From the NCBI RefSeq assembly GCF_024626525.1, contig NZ_JANJGU010000005.1, positions 165,077 to 229,076 of the forward strand: a stretch of 64,000 nt of DNA. The letters run 5' to 3'. Both the position numbers and the translations under genes were made by a program. This stretch comes from Lederbergia panacisoli. GTDB taxonomy: Bacteria; Bacillota; Bacilli; Bacillales; Bacillaceae_C. Numbering within the stretch: position 1 is the first letter of the stretch; each line of letters opens with the position of its first letter. Positions 9,234 to 18,597 of this stretch are shown in pieces. The notes beneath the pieces are model-generated. The model had not been told where the DNA came from, searched no databases, and saw nothing but the letters and a program-made list of their open reading frames with translations.

Positions 9234-9827
9234 ATGATGGATGAACAGCTACTGATCATGCTTGCATTTATGGAAGGGACCGGAATTCTCGCTCCTTTCA
9301 TTTTTGTCTTTTTTCACGTACTTAGGCAATTTTTATTTATTCCTGTCGTTATCCTCTGTATGGCAGGAGGAATTCTTTTCGGAAGTTTTCTCGGGACTGT
9401 GTATTCCATGGCGGGGTTGCTGCTTCTTTCCGCACTATTTTATTTCTGTATAAGAAGAATGCCAGGAACGCATGCTAAATTAATGACGATTAAATATAAA
9501 TGGTTTGGACGTTACACTAAAATGACGGTTGGCCAAATTGCGGTATTAAGACTCATTCCTTTTTTTCACTATCATTTACTCAATTTATGTCTGCTTGAGA
9601 GAAGACCAGATTTTAAAGGTTTCATGAAAGGGGCATTTGCTACTAACTTACCGCTCGCATTTTTTTACACAGTTTTCGGTGAATTCATCACTCATTTTAC
9701 ACCTACTATTGCGGTGATCATTATATGTTCACTTTTGCTCCTGTTTTACATTCTTCGTGAAAAAATCGCTACAGTTTCCTGGGAGGACTTTTTTAATCAT
9801 CCTAAACAAGGCAAAAACCCCTGCTAA
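9234..9827 (+). CDS. TVP38/TMEM64 (VTT domain) membrane protein
   Basis: About 198 residues with five or six membrane segments. The pattern FRQFLFIPVVILCMAGGILFG-like near residue 30 (here HVLRQFLFIPVVILCMAGGI) and the later RLIPFFHYHLLNL segment are those of the VTT/SNARE-associated family, whose better-studied members act in lipid scrambling or transport. It resembles B. subtilis YtxB, which sits near dnaI there; here it is relocated. ATG at 9234 or 9237 follows AAGCAGGTG; an upstream GTG at 9213 has no good site. The stop codon lies inside the terminator. Confidence 0.7.
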   Translation: MMDEQLLIMLAFMEGTGILAPFIFVFFHVLRQFLFIPVVILCMAGGILFGSFLGTVYSMAGLLLLSALFYFCIRRMPGTHAKLMTIKYKWFGRYTKMTVGQIAVLRLIPFFHYHLLNLCLLERRPDFKGFMKGAFATNLPLAFFYTVFGEFITHFTPTIAVIIICSLLLLFYILREKIATVSWEDFFNHPKQGKNPC

Positions 9828-9841
9828 AAAACAGGGGTTTT
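9814..9841. terminator. Bidirectional terminator, overlapping the end of the VTT gene
   Basis: 10-bp perfect stem AAAACCCCTG / CAGGGGTTTT. The stop codon of the upstream gene (9825-9827) lies in the loop, and the convergent gene ysdB ends 3 bases away. Confidence 0.8.
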
Positions 9842-9843
9842 CA

Positions 9844-10233
9844 TTAGGACCTCTTTTTCGCCAATAATTCTTTAATTGGACTTTTCCAGTCTATTTCGCT
9901 ATCTGGATATCGCAGTTTAACCTCATTTTCAATATAGACAAAGTCCTCATAGGACAAGCCTTTAAGCAGATCTGCATTATGTGGCCATATGAAAATGGAT
10001 ACTACTTCAAATGAGCGTTCTGTCGTTCCTAAGTATTTTTCACCCTCAAACATAACACCATTATACGTAACAAGGAAGTTCTTTCTAATATTTTCAGGAT
10101 TATCATAGAAAAAGTACTTTTTTTGTTCGTGGGCACTTTCAAGTTTTCTCTTTGGATCGATTATAAACTTGACAGTTTTATAAATGAGGTAAATAATAAA
10201 TGCAAAAATTACGAGTCTCAGCACGTAAATCAT
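9844..10233 (-). CDS. ysdB: YsdB family membrane-anchored protein
   Basis: The 129-residue protein has one N-terminal membrane anchor (about residues 3-24) followed by a soluble domain with KKYFFYDNPENIRKNFLVTYNG and WKSPIKELLAKK, matching B. subtilis YsdB (about 130 residues). In B. subtilis the gene belongs to the SigW envelope-stress regulon; I did not find a clear SigW promoter here. GAGGCCTC region upstream gives a plausible ribosome binding site. Function unknown. Confidence 0.82.
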   Translation of the reverse strand: MIYVLRLVIFAFIIYLIYKTVKFIIDPKRKLESAHEQKKYFFYDNPENIRKNFLVTYNGVMFEGEKYLGTTERSFEVVSIFIWPHNADLLKGLSYEDFVYIENEVKLRYPDSEIDWKSPIKELLAKKRS

Positions 10234-10328
10234 GAAGAGGCCTCCAATCGAGTAATCTTAAACAGGTATACGTTTAAAGAGTGAAAAGGTTTCAATTTCT
10301 GCTATAATTTTTTTGGAGGGATAAAATT

Positions 10329-10820
10329 ATGACTTTAGAAGAAATGTTTTCCATGCAAGCTCAGTTAGATAAATACATAGAGAACGAACATGGGCTAGAA
10401 AATAATCAATTATTAGAAGAAAAAGTATTAGCCTTGCTCGTTGAAATTGGTGAACTGGCAAATGAAACAAGATGTTTTAAATTTTGGAGTAAAAAACCTG
10501 CTTCAGAAAGTCATGTCATACTAGAAGAATTTGTCGATGGAATTCATTTTATACTCTCAATTGGATTAGAACTCGGATTTTCCAAAGAGCCGATTTCAAT
10601 TGTTTCATCGGAAGGAAATGAAGATTTAGTCCGAAGCTTTTTAAAAATATTTTCCCTTGTAGATGATCTGAGGGAAAAAAGAACGTTCGATAGCTATGAA
10701 GAATTAATGCGTCAATATTTTATTCTAGGGCAATCTTTAGGTTTTTCGATTGACGATGTTCACAATGCGTATAAAGCTAAAAACGAAGTTAACTACAAAA
10801 GACAGCAAGAGGGGTATTAA
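10329..10820 (+). CDS. Dimeric dUTP diphosphatase (MazG-like dUTPase)
   Basis: The 163-residue all-helical protein belongs to the dUTPase_2 family, dimeric enzymes related to MazG that hydrolyse dUTP to dUMP and pyrophosphate. The first metal motif is EEKVLALLVEIGELANETRCFKFWS (ExxxE type, residues about 32-56). The second is EEFVDGIHFILSIGLELG (ExxxD). It ends with YKAKNEVNYKRQQEGY, the family's C-terminal nucleotide-binding motif. GGAGGG precedes the ATG by 8 bases. It is followed after 25 bases by ysdC. Confidence 0.88.
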   Translation: MTLEEMFSMQAQLDKYIENEHGLENNQLLEEKVLALLVEIGELANETRCFKFWSKKPASESHVILEEFVDGIHFILSIGLELGFSKEPISIVSSEGNEDLVRSFLKIFSLVDDLREKRTFDSYEELMRQYFILGQSLGFSIDDVHNAYKAKNEVNYKRQQEGY

Positions 10821-10845
10821 TTAATTTTATTATGGAGGTTGCAAA

Positions 10846-11931
10846 ATGCAAAAACTAGATGAAACATTAACAATGTTAAAGGATTTAACGGATGCCAAGG
10901 GGATTCCAGGAAATGAACATGAACCGCGTGAAGTGATGAAAAAGTATATCGCTCCTTATGCGGACAAAATCGAAACAGATGGTCTAGGGAGTTTGATTGC
11001 TAAAAAGACGGGTGATGCAAATGGCCCTAAAATCATGATTGCTGGTCATTTGGATGAAGTCGGATTTATGATCACCCAAATTGATAAGAAAGGATTTTTA
11101 CGTTTCCAAACAGTTGGCGGCTGGTGGTCTCAAGTCATGCTCGCGCAAAGGGTGACAATTGTTACGGCAAAAGGTGATATTACAGGTGTGATTGGATCAA
11201 AACCTCCACATATTTTATCTCCCGAGGCACGGAAAAAACCAGTCGACATAAAGGAAATGTTCATTGATATCGGTGCTTCAAGCCGAGAGGAAGCGATGGA
11301 TTGGGGAGTCCGTCCTGGAGACATGGCTGTTCCTTATTTTGACTTTACAGTTATGAATAATGAAAAACATTTACTTGCAAAAGCGTGGGATAATCGAATC
11401 GGATGTGCGATTGCCATTGACGTATTGAAAAACTTAAAAGGTGAAAACCATCCAAATATCGTTTATGGGGTAGGAACAGTACAAGAAGAAGTTGGCCTAA
11501 GAGGCGCAAAGACGGCAGGGAATAAAGTACAGCCGGACATTTCCATTGCGGTTGATGTAGGAATAGCGGGCGATACACCGGGAATCAGTGAAAAGGAAGC
11601 TATGAGTAAGATCGGAGACGGACCACAAATCATTTTATATGATGCATCGATGGTATCCCATAAAGGACTGCGTGATCTTGTAACAAATACTGCAGATGAA
11701 CTTGGGATTCCTTATCAGTTTGAGGCGATCCCGGGTGGGGGAACAGATGCGGGTTCCATCCATCTAGCAGCCGAAGGAGCCCCTTCTTTAGCTATTACAA
11801 TCGCAACTCGCTATATCCATAGTCACGCCGGAATTCTTCATCGTGATGACTTTGAAAATGCAGTTAAGCTTATTACAGAGGTTGTAAAGCGTTTGGATCG
11901 AAAAACGGTTGATACAATTACGTTTGAATAA
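10846..11931 (+). CDS. ysdC: M42 family glutamyl/leucyl aminopeptidase YsdC
   Basis: The 361-residue cytosolic metallopeptidase matches B. subtilis YsdC and the M42 tetrahedral aminopeptidase family. Metal and catalytic elements are visible: AGHLDEVGF (His and Asp, about residue 66-74), KAWDNRIG (bridging Asp, about 180), QEEVGLRGA (catalytic Glu-Glu, about 212), VDVG (Asp), and the final [14 protein letters not shown] with a metal His. The PDZ-like dimer domain lies between the first and second groups. GGAGG lies before the ATG. Confidence 0.94.
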   Translation: MQKLDETLTMLKDLTDAKGIPGNEHEPREVMKKYIAPYADKIETDGLGSLIAKKTGDANGPKIMIAGHLDEVGFMITQIDKKGFLRFQTVGGWWSQVMLAQRVTIVTAKGDITGVIGSKPPHILSPEARKKPVDIKEMFIDIGASSREEAMDWGVRPGDMAVPYFDFTVMNNEKHLLAKAWDNRIGCAIAIDVLKNLKGENHPNIVYGVGTVQEEVGLRGAKTAGNKVQPDISIAVDVGIAGDTPGISEKEAMSKIGDGPQIILYDASMVSHKGLRDLVTNTADELGIPYQFEAIPGGGTDAGSIHLAAEGAPSLAITIATRYIHSHAGILHRDDFENAVKLITEVVKRLDRKTVDTITFE

Positions 11932-12037
11932 GGAGGGAATCATGAAAAAGCTGTTTTGCAAGTTATAACGTTGGCCAAAAGTGCGTTCCCCTCCTCATTA
12001 AGTGTTAAGCAAAATTAAATAATTTGGAGGGGTTATT

Positions 12038-12880
12038 ATGCGAACTGAGCAGACCATGATAGCGCTCATCCTTTCGATTGCTGAAAAGGATGAAAGAATT
12101 AGAGCCGTCATGATGAATGGTTCTCGGGTAAATTCAAATGTAAAGAAAGATCGTTATCAAGATTATGATATTGTTTATTATGTACATGAATTAAATTCTT
12201 TTTTGGCCGATCATTCATGGGTAAATGCATTCGGTGAACGTATTATTATGCAAATGCCGGATGCGATGTCCCTTTTCCCATCTGACTGGCCGGGTTTTAG
12301 TTATTTAATGCAATTTGCTGACGGTAATCGGATTGATTTAACATTACTACCAGTAGAAGAGATTAAGAATCAATCAAAATTTGATAGTTTAAGTGTTGTA
12401 CTGCTTGATAAAGACAAAAAACTTCCCCATTTGCCGAAGCCTAACGAATCTGACTATATTACGAAAAAGCCAACACCGGAAGAATTTATGGATTGTCAAA
12501 ATGAATTTTGGTGGGTCGCGACATATGTTGCCAAAGGGTTAAAGCGTTCTGAGCTACCTTATGCTAAATCGATGATTGAGGGGCCAGTTCGTAGTATGCT
12601 AGTTCTTATGCTCGATTGGTATATAGGAAGCAAGCACTTATTTAAAGTTAACACTGGAAAAGACGGAAAATGGCTTGAAAGGTATTTAGATAAGAAGGTG
12701 TGGGGCAAATTCGTTTCCACTTATTCTACTGGAGATTATCAAGATATTTGGAGGGGGCTTTACGCGATGTGCTCACTTTTTGAAGATTTATGTGAAGTTG
12801 TCGCTAATAAATTAGAATATCCGCTTTTTTCTGACCATAAAAAAGTATTGGATTATTTAAAACGGCTTGAAAAACAATAA
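12038..12880 (+). CDS. aadK: Aminoglycoside 6-adenylyltransferase (ANT(6)/AadK-like)
   Basis: The 280-residue protein has the nucleotidyltransferase motif MMNGSRVN followed by DYDIVYYV (catalytic Asp pair) and ERIIMQMPDAMSLF, as in AadK and ANT(6) enzymes, which adenylylate streptomycin at the 6-position. A helical C-terminal domain contains WWVATYVAKGLKR and MLVLMLDWYIG. GGAGGGG is 7 bases upstream of the ATG. It is a single gene between ysdC and sspI with no mobile element beside it, so it looks like a resident chromosomal gene; the true substrate is not shown by sequence. Confidence 0.85.
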   Translation: MRTEQTMIALILSIAEKDERIRAVMMNGSRVNSNVKKDRYQDYDIVYYVHELNSFLADHSWVNAFGERIIMQMPDAMSLFPSDWPGFSYLMQFADGNRIDLTLLPVEEIKNQSKFDSLSVVLLDKDKKLPHLPKPNESDYITKKPTPEEFMDCQNEFWWVATYVAKGLKRSELPYAKSMIEGPVRSMLVLMLDWYIGSKHLFKVNTGKDGKWLERYLDKKVWGKFVSTYSTGDYQDIWRGLYAMCSLFEDLCEVVANKLEYPLFSDHKKVLDYLKRLEKQ

Positions 12881-12886
12881 ATGTTT

Positions 12887-12917
12887 GAAGGCGCATAAAA
12901 ATCATGCGCCTTCTTTT
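12887..12917. terminator. Bidirectional terminator between aadK and sspI
   Basis: Perfect 10-bp stem GAAGGCGCAT (12887-12896) / ATGCGCCTTC (12904-12913) followed by T-run; its right flank reaches the sspI stop codon. Confidence 0.8.
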
Positions 12918-13123
12918 TATTTCAAGCCCTGCTCCAATGTTTCAAGCATCATGGTTTTCTCTTGTTCATCGGCATTTTGCCAGATAACTTCAAAGAGTAC
13001 TCCTAAGCCGGGAAGCATTTTTTCTTCGCCACGTTGGATCGCATCTACAATCGTATCCTTCAATTGTGATTGGTTATTGCCAGAAACATTGTGAATAACG
13101 GCATTGCGTAAATTTAAATTCAT
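12917..13123 (-). CDS. sspI: Small acid-soluble spore protein SspI
   Basis: The 68-residue protein [15 protein letters not shown]...[13 protein letters not shown]...LEQGLK matches SspI, a minor spore-core protein made in the forespore. The frame is open upstream to 13237, but the ATG at 13121-13123 preceded by AAAGGAG (10 bases away) gives the usual length of about 70. B. subtilis sspI is transcribed by SigG; I could not define that promoter. It is divergent from the methyltransferase gene, as in B. subtilis. Confidence 0.95.
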   Translation of the reverse strand: MNLNLRNAVIHNVSGNNQSQLKDTIVDAIQRGEEKMLPGLGVLFEVIWQNADEQEKTMMLETLEQGLK

Positions 13124-13222
13124 GGATTTTAAACTCCTTTCTATGTAGTTCATCTTAGTTTTTCGCAAATTACGAGGAATATGTATAATAGAATAAGAAT
13201 GAATTTGAAAGGACATGAACGG

Positions 13223-13978
13223 ATGGAATATATTCAATCGCCAAAAAATTCACGTGTAAAAGAGTGGAAGAAACTTTTATCGAAAAAGGATAGAGATTTG
13301 ACGGGTAGATACATCATTGAAGGTGAACATCTAATTGAAGAGGCATTGAAAACTGATGATGTGATGGAACTAATGCTTCAAGAAAACAATGAAGTTCCAG
13401 ACTTATGGCTTTTTAAAGATATACCTCCCGTAACAAAGATAACAGCTGATATTAGCAAAGTAATTTCAGCAACGAAAACACCACAAGGAGTATTTGCAGT
13501 TTGCCGTAAAAGTGACTCCACAATCGATTTGAAAAAACATAAACGATTTTTGTTACTTGACGGTGTTCAAGATCCGGGCAACATCGGGACGATGATTCGA
13601 ACAGCAGATGCGGCAGGCATTGATGTTGTCATAATGGGAGAAGGATCAGGTGATGTATATAATCCTAAAGTCATTAGATCTGCCCAAGGCAGCCACTTCC
13701 ATGTGCCGATTATTATAGGTAATTTGCATACATGGATTGAAACTTTTAAAGCATCTCATGTGCCGGTCTATGGTACCGCACTTGAAGGCGCAGTATCTTA
13801 TAAGGAAGTCAGGCCAACTGATTCATACGCCTTAATCGTAGGAAATGAAGGGGCGGGTGTAGATTCAACCATCCTGCAAAATACTGATCAAAACCTCTAT
13901 ATTCCAATCTATGGGAACAGTGAATCATTAAATGTTGCCGTTGCTGCGGGAATTCTTTTATATCATTTACGAAAATAG
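13223..13978 (+). CDS. TrmH/SpoU family RNA 2'-O-methyltransferase (YsgA-like)
   Basis: The 251-residue SPOUT methyltransferase has an N-terminal substrate-binding domain with [13 protein letters not shown] (about residues 28-40) and a C-terminal knotted SAM-binding domain: [21 protein letters not shown] (motif 1), [19 protein letters not shown] (motif 2) and [20 protein letters not shown] (motif 3). It corresponds to B. subtilis YsgA. ATG at 13223 is preferred to the upstream start at 13181 because AAAGGAC precedes it and the N-terminus aligns with the family. Confidence 0.9.
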   Translation: MEYIQSPKNSRVKEWKKLLSKKDRDLTGRYIIEGEHLIEEALKTDDVMELMLQENNEVPDLWLFKDIPPVTKITADISKVISATKTPQGVFAVCRKSDSTIDLKKHKRFLLLDGVQDPGNIGTMIRTADAAGIDVVIMGEGSGDVYNPKVIRSAQGSHFHVPIIIGNLHTWIETFKASHVPVYGTALEGAVSYKEVRPTDSYALIVGNEGAGVDSTILQNTDQNLYIPIYGNSESLNVAVAAGILLYHLRK

Positions 13979-13980
13979 AT

Positions 13981-14009
13981 TTGAAATTGCTGTTTATAAG
14001 CTCTATAAT
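13981..14009 (+). promoter_or_regulatory. SigA promoter of the pheST leader
   Basis: TTGAAA at 13981-13986, 17-base spacer, perfect TATAAT at 14004-14009. Confidence 0.8.
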
Positions 14010-14014
14010 GTTGT

Positions 14015-14305
14015 GTATATCTAAATAATGTTAATGACTGTGATGGAGAAAAGTAACCAAGAGAAAGCTATCAGGAAGAAGATGCCTTGACTGTGAGCAT
14101 TTTCAGTGGAATCTAGGTGAAGTTCGCCTCCTGAGTCGGTATCGGGACCGTTTAAACGTAAAGATACCCCGGCGCTTGCCGTTATGACAATGAAGTGAGC
14201 ATGAAACGAAAAGCTAATGTGCTTTGCATAGAGCTAGACACATGTTTATAAGGGTGGTACCGCGACCAAAGCCTCGTCCCTTTTTGGGATTGGGGCTTTT
14301 TTGTA
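14015..14305 (+). promoter_or_regulatory. T-box leader of pheST
   Basis: T-box AGGGTGGTACCGCG at 14251-14264, followed by the terminator AGCCTCGTCCC (14270-14280) paired with GGGATTGGGGCT and a T-run. The preceding 230 bases supply the specifier stem and stems II-III. Reads uncharged tRNA-Phe, by position before pheS. Confidence 0.93.
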
Positions 14306-14333
14306 TTTCAAAAATTCGAAGGAGGAAATTTTT

Positions 14334-15371
14334 GTGGAAGAAAAGTTAAAACAATTGGAATCTGAGGCATTGGCTAAAATTAATGACGCTCATGATTTAA
14401 AGGCATTGAATGAAGTTCGGGTTGCCTATTTAGGAAAAAAAGGTCCGATTACGGAAGTTCTGCGGGGTATGGGAAAATTATCTACAGAAGAACGGCCAAA
14501 AATGGGAGCTCTCGTCAATGTAGTGCGAGAAACGATTACAGCTGAAATTGGGAAAAAACAACAAGAATTAGAAGAAGCTGCCGTACGTAAACAGTTAGAA
14601 TCAGAAACAATTGATATTACTCTTCCAGGAAGACCAGCTAAAACTGGAAGCCGTCATCCACTTACAAAGATTATTGAAGAAATAGAAGATCTTTTCATTG
14701 GCATGGGATATAAAGTGGCTGAAGGTCCGGAAGTGGAAAAAGATTATTATAATTTTGAAGCTTTAAATTTGCCAAAAGGGCATCCTGCTCGCGACATGCA
14801 AGATTCTTTTTACATTACAGAAGAAATCTTGCTGCGTACCCATACATCTCCTGTTCAAGCGCGAACAATGAAAAAGCATGAAGGCAAGGGTCCAGTAAAA
14901 ATCATTTGTCCTGGAAAGGTTTATCGTCGGGATAATGATGATGCAACACATTCACATCAATTTACACAAATCGAAGGGTTAGTAGTTGATGAGAATATAA
15001 CAATGGGTGATTTGAAAGGAACACTTGAAGTATTTGCCAAAAAAATGTTTGGCGAAGATCGCGAAATTCGTTTGCGTCCAAGTTTCTTCCCGTTCACAGA
15101 ACCGTCAGTTGAAATGGACATCTCTTGTAAAATATGTGGTGGAGATGGCTGCCGTGTATGTAAACAAACGGGATGGATTGAAATACTCGGAGCGGGCATG
15201 GTTCATCCAAACGTCCTTGAAATGGCAGGATTTGATTCAAAAAAATATACCGGATTTGCATTCGGAATGGGTCCGGAAAGAATTGCAATGTTGAAATATG
15301 GCGTAGAGGATATTCGTCATTTCTACACGAATGATATCCGCTTTTTACAACAATTTGCGGTGCAGGAATAA
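14334..15371 (+). CDS. pheS: Phenylalanyl-tRNA synthetase alpha subunit
   Basis: The 345-residue catalytic subunit has an N-terminal coiled coil (residues about 1-90, with [16 protein letters not shown]), then the class II core: [20 protein letters not shown], motif 2 with [21 protein letters not shown], and motif 3 with [31 protein letters not shown] is the conserved Cys-rich segment. GTG at 14334, 7 bases after GGAGGA, aligns with B. subtilis PheS; an upstream TTG at 14301 lies in the terminator and is rejected. Works as an alpha2-beta2 enzyme with PheT. Confidence 0.97.
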   Translation: MEEKLKQLESEALAKINDAHDLKALNEVRVAYLGKKGPITEVLRGMGKLSTEERPKMGALVNVVRETITAEIGKKQQELEEAAVRKQLESETIDITLPGRPAKTGSRHPLTKIIEEIEDLFIGMGYKVAEGPEVEKDYYNFEALNLPKGHPARDMQDSFYITEEILLRTHTSPVQARTMKKHEGKGPVKIICPGKVYRRDNDDATHSHQFTQIEGLVVDENITMGDLKGTLEVFAKKMFGEDREIRLRPSFFPFTEPSVEMDISCKICGGDGCRVCKQTGWIEILGAGMVHPNVLEMAGFDSKKYTGFAFGMGPERIAMLKYGVEDIRHFYTNDIRFLQQFAVQE

Positions 15372-15389
15372 GATTAGGAGGGAAAATAC

Positions 15390-17804
15390 ATGCTTGTTTC
15401 ATATAAATGGCTGCAAGATTACGTTGATCTTAGCAATGTAACAGCGCTTGAGTTAGCCGAAAAAATTACAAGAAGTGGTATAGAAGTAGATGGAGTTGAA
15501 CAATTAAGTGCTGGGATGAAAGATGTTGTTGTTGGTCATGTCCTTGAATGTGAAAAACATCCTGAGGCTGATAAGCTGAATAAGTGTCTTGTTGATATTG
15601 GCGAAGAGGCACCTGTTCAAATCATTTGCGGAGCACCGAATGTGGCTAAAGGACAAAAGGTTGCTGTCGCAAAGGTAGGAGCAGTCCTCCCAGGAAATTT
15701 CAAAATTAAAAAGGCAAAGCTTCGCGGTGAAGAATCAAATGGAATGATCTGTTCGCTTCAGGAGTTGGGAATTGAAGGAAAGTTAGTAGCAAAAGAATTC
15801 GCAGAAGGAATTTACGTATTTCCAGAAAACACGGAAGTCGGTTCGGATGCTTTACAGCTATTAAATTTGGACGATGAAATCTTAGAGCTTGATTTAACTC
15901 CAAATCGTGCAGACGCCCTCAGTATGATAGGTGTTGCATATGAAACGGCCGCTATTTTAAATCAAGAAGTTAAATTACCTGAAATCACGACTAAAGAATC
16001 GAACGAAAAAGCTGAAGACTATATATCAGTTAGAATAGATGCGACCGAAGAAAATCCATTATACACAGCTAAAATTATTAAAAATGTAAAAATTGGGCCA
16101 TCACCTTTATGGCTGCAAACTCGACTCATGTCGGCTGGAATCAGACCGCATAATAATGTAGTCGATGTCACGAACTATATTTTACTTGAGTATGGACAGC
16201 CGCTTCATGCATTCGACTATGATCGCTTTGCTTCAAAAGAAGTGGTTGTACGACTTGCAAATGAAGGAGAAAAAATCTTCACTCTTGATAATGCGGAACG
16301 TACTTTAACTACTGAACAGCTTGTCATTACGAACGGGAAAGAACCAGTTGCTCTTGCAGGTGTTATGGGAGGAGCAAACTCTGAGGTCGGAAATGATACG
16401 ACAACGATTCTGCTTGAATCTGCCTATTTTACAGGTCAGTCGATTCGAAATACATCAAAGCATCACGGATTACGCAGTGAAGCTAGCAGCCGTTATGAAA
16501 AAGGAGTAGACCCGGAAAGGGTGCACCCAGCAGCTGAACGGGCAGCGCAGCTTATTGCAGAGCTTGCTAATGGCGAGGTTCTTGAAGGGATAGTAGAAGC
16601 TAATCATTTACGAATTGAACCTGCAGTCGTTTCGATTTCATTAGAAAAAATAAATCGTGTACTTGGAACAGATATGAGTAGAGAAGCTGTCAGCGAAATT
16701 TTCAGTCGCTTAAAGTTCGAAGCAACGGTTGAAGATGATACTTTTATCGTTACAGTTCCGACACGCCGCGGTGATATCACGATTGAAGAAGATTTAGTAG
16801 AAGAGGTGGCTAGATTATACGGCTATGATCATATCCCTAAAACCTTGCCAAAAGGTGCTTCAGTACCTGGGGGGTTAAGCCAGGTACAAGAAAGAAGGAG
16901 AGCGGCGAAAGGATTTCTTGAAGGGGTTGGACTGTACCAAGCTATTACGTATTCATTGACAAGCGAGGAAAAGGCAACAAGTTTTGCCATTGAAACACGT
17001 GAACCGGTAAAGCTTGCAATGCCGATGAGTGAAGAACGGAGTAGGCTGAGACTGAGCATTATACCGCAGCTTTTAGAATCTGTTTCTTACAACTTAGCTC
17101 GCCAACATGATTCTATCGCATTATATGAAATTGGCTCCGTCTTTTTAAGCAATGGCGGGGATGTTCAACCAGATGAACGTGAACATATTGCGGGTGCCAT
17201 CACCGGTCTTTGGGTGGAGAACGAATGGCAAGGAGAAAAAAAACCAGTAGATTTTTATGTAGCAAAAGGAATTTTAGAAGGTTTGTTTACGAAACTGGGA
17301 GTTTCAGCGAATATTGAATGGCAGAGAGCAGAGATAGAAGGTATGCATCCAGGAAGAACAGCGGAAATACTATTATCCGGTGAAGTGATTGGCTTTGTCG
17401 GGCAAGTTCATCCTAACGTACAAAAAGAATTAGATTTAAAAAACACATTCGTATTTGAGGTTAAGGCTGGTGCTTTATTCAATTATGACCTTCCACCGCT
17501 CGCTTACGTTCCGATTCCACGTTTCCCATCTATTACCAGGGATATCGCTTTAGTGGTTGATAAGGATGTAAGTGCCGGAACACTAGCTGCGATTATTAAG
17601 GAAGCTGGTAAAAAATTATTAAAATCAGTCCATGTGTTTGATTTATATGAAGGCGAACATATGGAAGAAGGAAAAAAATCAATCGCCTTTTCTTTAACCT
17701 ATTCAGATCCTGAAAGAACCCTTACAGATGAAGAAGTTGTAAAAGCGCATAACAAAGTACTTGCCGAACTTAAGGAAAAAGCAAGTGCCGAACTAAGAGG
17801 GTAA
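15390..17804 (+). CDS. pheT: Phenylalanyl-tRNA synthetase beta subunit
   Basis: The 804-residue subunit has an N-terminal tRNA-binding EMAP/OB domain (residues about 40-150, [18 protein letters not shown]), B3/B4 editing domain with [26 protein letters not shown]5 domain, a catalytic-like core with [19 protein letters not shown], and a C-terminal ferredoxin-fold anticodon-binding domain ([13 protein letters not shown]...[14 protein letters not shown] type ending). AGGAGG precedes the ATG; 18 bases separate it from pheS. It carries out Tyr-tRNA-Phe editing as well as tRNA binding. Confidence 0.97.
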   Translation: MLVSYKWLQDYVDLSNVTALELAEKITRSGIEVDGVEQLSAGMKDVVVGHVLECEKHPEADKLNKCLVDIGEEAPVQIICGAPNVAKGQKVAVAKVGAVLPGNFKIKKAKLRGEESNGMICSLQELGIEGKLVAKEFAEGIYVFPENTEVGSDALQLLNLDDEILELDLTPNRADALSMIGVAYETAAILNQEVKLPEITTKESNEKAEDYISVRIDATEENPLYTAKIIKNVKIGPSPLWLQTRLMSAGIRPHNNVVDVTNYILLEYGQPLHAFDYDRFASKEVVVRLANEGEKIFTLDNAERTLTTEQLVITNGKEPVALAGVMGGANSEVGNDTTTILLESAYFTGQSIRNTSKHHGLRSEASSRYEKGVDPERVHPAAERAAQLIAELANGEVLEGIVEANHLRIEPAVVSISLEKINRVLGTDMSREAVSEIFSRLKFEATVEDDTFIVTVPTRRGDITIEEDLVEEVARLYGYDHIPKTLPKGASVPGGLSQVQERRRAAKGFLEGVGLYQAITYSLTSEEKATSFAIETREPVKLAMPMSEERSRLRLSIIPQLLESVSYNLARQHDSIALYEIGSVFLSNGGDVQPDEREHIAGAITGLWVENEWQGEKKPVDFYVAKGILEGLFTKLGVSANIEWQRAEIEGMHPGRTAEILLSGEVIGFVGQVHPNVQKELDLKNTFVFEVKAGALFNYDLPPLAYVPIPRFPSITRDIALVVDKDVSAGTLAAIIKEAGKKLLKSVHVFDLYEGEHMEEGKKSIAFSLTYSDPERTLTDEEVVKAHNKVLAELKEKASAELRG

Positions 17805-17808
17805 TAAG

Positions 17809-17953
17809 AAAAGCGGAAACGCCTGTTTATCGACGTGCGAACTTCAGGGCCTTCGACTGAGACAAAGGAAACACGGTGAGGAACGTGCCGATGTTTAATT
17901 ATCGAAGGGAGAAGGGCAGGAAGTTCGCTATTCGATAGGCGCTGGACCTAGAC
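17809..17953 (+). repeat. Dispersed intergenic repeat, family 1, copy 2
   Basis: Starts AAAAGCGGAAACGCC 4 bases after the pheT stop and ends TAGGCGCTGGACCTAGAC. The interior (TATCGACGTGCGAACTTC, GACAAAGGAAACACGGTGAGGAACG) resembles the copies at 19.7 and 36.0 kb in inverse orientation, but lacks their 3' expansion. Confidence 0.75.
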
Positions 17954-17955
17954 AA

Positions 17956-17984
17956 AAAACGCGAGCCAAATGCTCGCGTTTTTG
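17956..17984 (+). terminator. Terminator after pheT
   Basis: Perfect 11-bp stem AAAACGCGAGC / GCTCGCGTTTT followed by T; located directly after the repeat. Confidence 0.85.
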
Positions 17985-18054
17985 CATTGTACTTAACAAT
18001 TGAGAATAAATTCTATACAATCATTATTAAAATAACTTCTAGAGGACGGAAAAT

Positions 18055-18597
18055 ATGAAGAAAAGACGTTTATTATTATATTTAGTTGGATTTATTCTAG
18101 CGGTTGGTATTATGACGATTTACCAAAAAACTTCATCCCAAGAATACCACCCTGAAAAGGTCACAAGTTATATAAATGGTCTTCGTATGGGAATACAAGA
18201 TTTATACAAAAAAGTGCCTATCAATGATATTAGGGAGAATAACACAATTTCCGAAGCACAGCTAGATCATCTTCTTGGTGGAATCGAACGTGTTTATTCA
18301 AGTTATATTGAATTAAAAACAATGGCGACCACGTTTGGCTATATGGAGGAGCAAGATACAAAAACAGAATTCATATTAAACCAGGTTCATTTATCACTCC
18401 AAGAGTTAAAAACAGTTTCTAGTGGCGGTATCATATTAACTGAAACACAAATGAATGCAATCGAGGAGTTATACAAGTATTTATGGGATCTTTACCAGCT
18501 TGATTTATACGATAAGGATTTGGATAAGATTTTACTTAAATTGGAGGAAGTGAGTGAAAATCATGAATCCCTTGCCGAAGTGTCTTTCTTGTCGTAG
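18055..18597 (+). CDS. Hypothetical membrane-anchored protein
   Basis: The 180-residue protein has a positively charged start and a single hydrophobic segment at residues 6-24, consistent with an uncleaved signal anchor and an external, helical, acidic domain. I do not recognise a family. It overlaps the following sugar dehydrogenase-like gene by 44 bases in another frame, so the two are probably translated together and may act together outside the membrane. GAGGACGG upstream is a possible ribosome binding site. Confidence 0.6.
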   Translation: MKKRRLLLYLVGFILAVGIMTIYQKTSSQEYHPEKVTSYINGLRMGIQDLYKKVPINDIRENNTISEAQLDHLLGGIERVYSSYIELKTMATTFGYMEEQDTKTEFILNQVHLSLQELKTVSSGGIILTETQMNAIEELYKYLWDLYQLDLYDKDLDKILLKLEEVSENHESLAEVSFLS

